NCBI GenBank assembly: GCA_937927415.1
Contig: CALBDS010000026.1
Location: 1 to 22,346 of the forward strand
Direction of reading: 5' to 3'
DNA length: 22,346 bases
Source of the DNA: an uncultured Rhodospirillaceae bacterium
GTDB lineage: Bacteria; Pseudomonadota; Alphaproteobacteria; Azospirillales; Azospirillaceae
Shown here: positions 20,898 to 22,346 of the stretch, piece by piece
Layout of the letters: every line of letters begins with the position of its first letter
Position numbering within the stretch: the stretch's first letter is position 1
Made by a program: the position numbers and the translations under genes
The notes under the pieces: model-generated
The model's input: only the letters and a program-made list of their open reading frames with translations
Told to the model about the DNA's origin: nothing
Database searches by the model: none

Positions 20898-22277
20898 GTG
20901 AGTGACACCGCCGATTCGGTGATTTCCCAGGTTGCCGGCGAAGCCGGCCGCCTTGGGCTTCATGTGGCCGACATCGTGGGCCATGTGGGTGACGTCAGCG
21001 TGGCCCTGAACGAACAGGCGCAGACCTTCGTGTCGCTCCAGCGCATGGCCGACGAGATGGCCCATTCCAACACCCGCATCAGTCAGGCGATATCCATGGC
21101 CCGTGATGCCGGCCAGCGGGCGCAGCAGACCACCGCCTCGTCCCAGGTGCGGCTGGGGCAGGCGCTGGACACCATCCGCACCCTGCTGCGCGCGGTGGAG
21201 ATGATCGCCAGCGAAGCGACCGGCCTGGACGAGACGCTCCAGCGGATTTCCCGCGTTGCCGGCACCATCGCCACCATTTCCAAACAGACCAACCTTCTGG
21301 CGCTGAACGCCACCATCGAGGCGGCGCGGGCCGGTGATGCCGGCCGCGGCTTCGCGGTGGTGGCGCAGGAGGTCAAGGTGCTGGCCCGCCAGACCAGCGA
21401 TGCCACCGACGACATCAGCACCACCGTGCGCACCCTGTCGGGCAAGCTGTCCACCCTGGCGACCCACGCCGACGACAGCCGCCGTCTGGCGGCACAGGCC
21501 CGCGACGCCACCGACCTGATCGGTGCGACGGCCGGGGACGTCACCGCGGCACTGGGCGACATCGACGCCGGGGCGGGGGAAATCGCCGCCGCCGCCGTGC
21601 AGATCGAAACCCGCATCGAGGATTTCGTCGGCCGTGTGCTGTCGCTGTCGGGTACGGTGGAGCGGTCGAACGCCAGCATGACCGAGATTTCCCGCCGCTC
21701 CGACACGCTGCTGGAAATGTCGGAAACCCTGATCGGCCTGACTGCTGACACAGGTGTGGAGGGGCCGGACACCCCCTTCGTCCGCCTTGCCATGGACACC
21801 GCCCGCACCCTGTCCGCCGGTTTCGCGGCGGCGGTCTCGCACGGCGACATCACCCTGTCGGACCTGTTCGACGGCCGTTACGTTCCGGTCCCCGGCTCCG
21901 ACCCGCCGCAGTTCACCACCGCCTTTTCCCCCATGCTGGACGCCGAAGGACCGGCGGCGGACCGGGTGGCCGCCGCCGACGGGCGCATCATGGCGGTGGG
22001 CTTCTTCGATCGGAACGGCTATCTCGCGGCGGGGGACCGCAGCCTGTGCCCGCCGCAGCGGCCGGGGGACCCCGCCTGGAACGCCGCCCATTCCCGCATC
22101 CGGCGGATCTTCAAGGACCGCACGGCCACGCGGGCCTGTCTCAGCGAGGCGCCGTTCCTGGTGCAGACCTACCGCCGCGACCTGGGCGGGCGGTTCCAGT
22201 TGATGAAGGACGCCTCCGCCCCCATCACCGTGTCGGGGCGGCATTGGGGGGCGGTGCGGATCATTTACACCGCCTGA
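20898..22277 (+). CDS. soluble methyl-accepting chemotaxis-like protein with C-terminal sensor domain
   Basis: A 459-residue cytoplasmic protein without membrane segments. Residues 1-290 are helical coiled-coil. The receptor hairpin tip is clear at about 120-165 (ISKQTNLLALNATIEAARAG and GRGFAVVAQEVKVLA), the surface that contacts CheA and CheW. The C-terminal 165 residues form a globular domain with VGFFDRNGYLAAGD (367-380), RIFKDRTATRAC and a conserved-looking end (PFLVQTYRRDLGG, APITVSGRHWGAVRIIY); I recall similar C-termini in other alphaproteobacterial soluble receptors. Signalling part first and sensor last is the reverse of classical receptors. The GTG start follows GGGGGA; the upstream open frame shadows the hydratase. 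It has its own transcription start after the terminator. A role in taxis to phenylacetate or in redox sensing is a guess from position. Confidence 0.85.
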   Translation: MSDTADSVISQVAGEAGRLGLHVADIVGHVGDVSVALNEQAQTFVSLQRMADEMAHSNTRISQAISMARDAGQRAQQTTASSQVRLGQALDTIRTLLRAVEMIASEATGLDETLQRISRVAGTIATISKQTNLLALNATIEAARAGDAGRGFAVVAQEVKVLARQTSDATDDISTTVRTLSGKLSTLATHADDSRRLAAQARDATDLIGATAGDVTAALGDIDAGAGEIAAAAVQIETRIEDFVGRVLSLSGTVERSNASMTEISRRSDTLLEMSETLIGLTADTGVEGPDTPFVRLAMDTARTLSAGFAAAVSHGDITLSDLFDGRYVPVPGSDPPQFTTAFSPMLDAEGPAADRVAAADGRIMAVGFFDRNGYLAAGDRSLCPPQRPGDPAWNAAHSRIRRIFKDRTATRACLSEAPFLVQTYRRDLGGRFQLMKDASAPITVSGRHWGAVRIIYTA

Positions 22278-22346
22278 TCCGGGGCGGGGCGGCATCCCCA
22301 TAGGCGCTAGGATAAGATATCAAGCAGGTCGTCAATCTGAGACTTG
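22278..22346. other. non-coding window end
   Basis: Seventy bases after the receptor stop hold CCCCATAGGCGCTA (22296-22309), the inverted copy of positions 29-42, in a GC-rich then AT-rich context. No gene, terminator or promoter can be supported. Confidence 0.5.

Noticed and set aside
29..22309. The inverted 14-bp motif as ends of a 22-kb transposon
   Set aside because: No transposase, no target-site duplication and the match is short; a dispersed motif or chance is more likely.
1..22346. tRNA, rRNA, CRISPR array, insertion sequence or prophage
   Set aside because: No cloverleaf, repeat-spacer array, transposase or integrase was recognised on either strand.

Overview
The window comes from a GC-rich bacterium. 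High GC, heavy GCC/CTG/CGG codon use, tightly packed genes with ATGA-type overlaps and the gene families present suggest an alphaproteobacterium, most likely Rhodospirillales (Azospirillum-like). That placement is inferred from style and gene content, not from a marker gene.

Layout. (1) 79-2363: a LysR regulator divergent from an MFS exporter, probably an independent unit. (2) 2386-3952: an IclR-type regulator divergent from paaY. (3) 3954-7167, minus strand: a diiron oxygenase of the ribonucleotide-reductase-R2/ferritin type, a 2Fe-2S/FAD/NAD reductase and the repressor paaX, in that order of transcription. (4) 7168-7552: a 385-base divergent control region with a perfect 9-bp inverted repeat around a promoter, further palindromes and a 23-codon leader ORF. 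(5) 7553-19841, plus strand: paaN-paaG-paaH-paaI-paaK, a 150-base gap with hairpins, paaJ, then a complete branched-chain-type ABC importer whose last ATPase is fused to an N-terminal hemerythrin domain. (6) 19930-20718: an enoyl-CoA hydratase, closed by a strong intrinsic terminator. (7) 20898-22277: a soluble chemoreceptor-like protein.

How it works together. The cluster encodes aerobic phenylacetate catabolism by the CoA-epoxide route: activation (PaaK), isomerisation of the ring epoxide to oxepin-CoA (PaaG), semialdehyde oxidation (PaaN), thiolysis (PaaJ), hydroxyacyl-CoA oxidation (PaaH), rescue thioesterases (PaaI, PaaY) and PaaX control. The usual multisubunit epoxidase PaaABCDE is absent. 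The place of that single missing reaction is taken by a one-subunit R2-like diiron oxygenase plus a reductase of the bacterial-multicomponent-monooxygenase type, encoded divergently from paaN and next to paaX. I regard this pair as the best candidate in the window for an undescribed system: a minimal two-component phenylacetyl-CoA epoxidase. The second notable item is the hemerythrin-LivF fusion, which would place a putative O2-binding domain on the importer ATPase of an O2-dependent pathway. A perfect ribosome binding site and start codon one frame away at the fusion joint mean a sequence error or recent frameshift must be excluded first.
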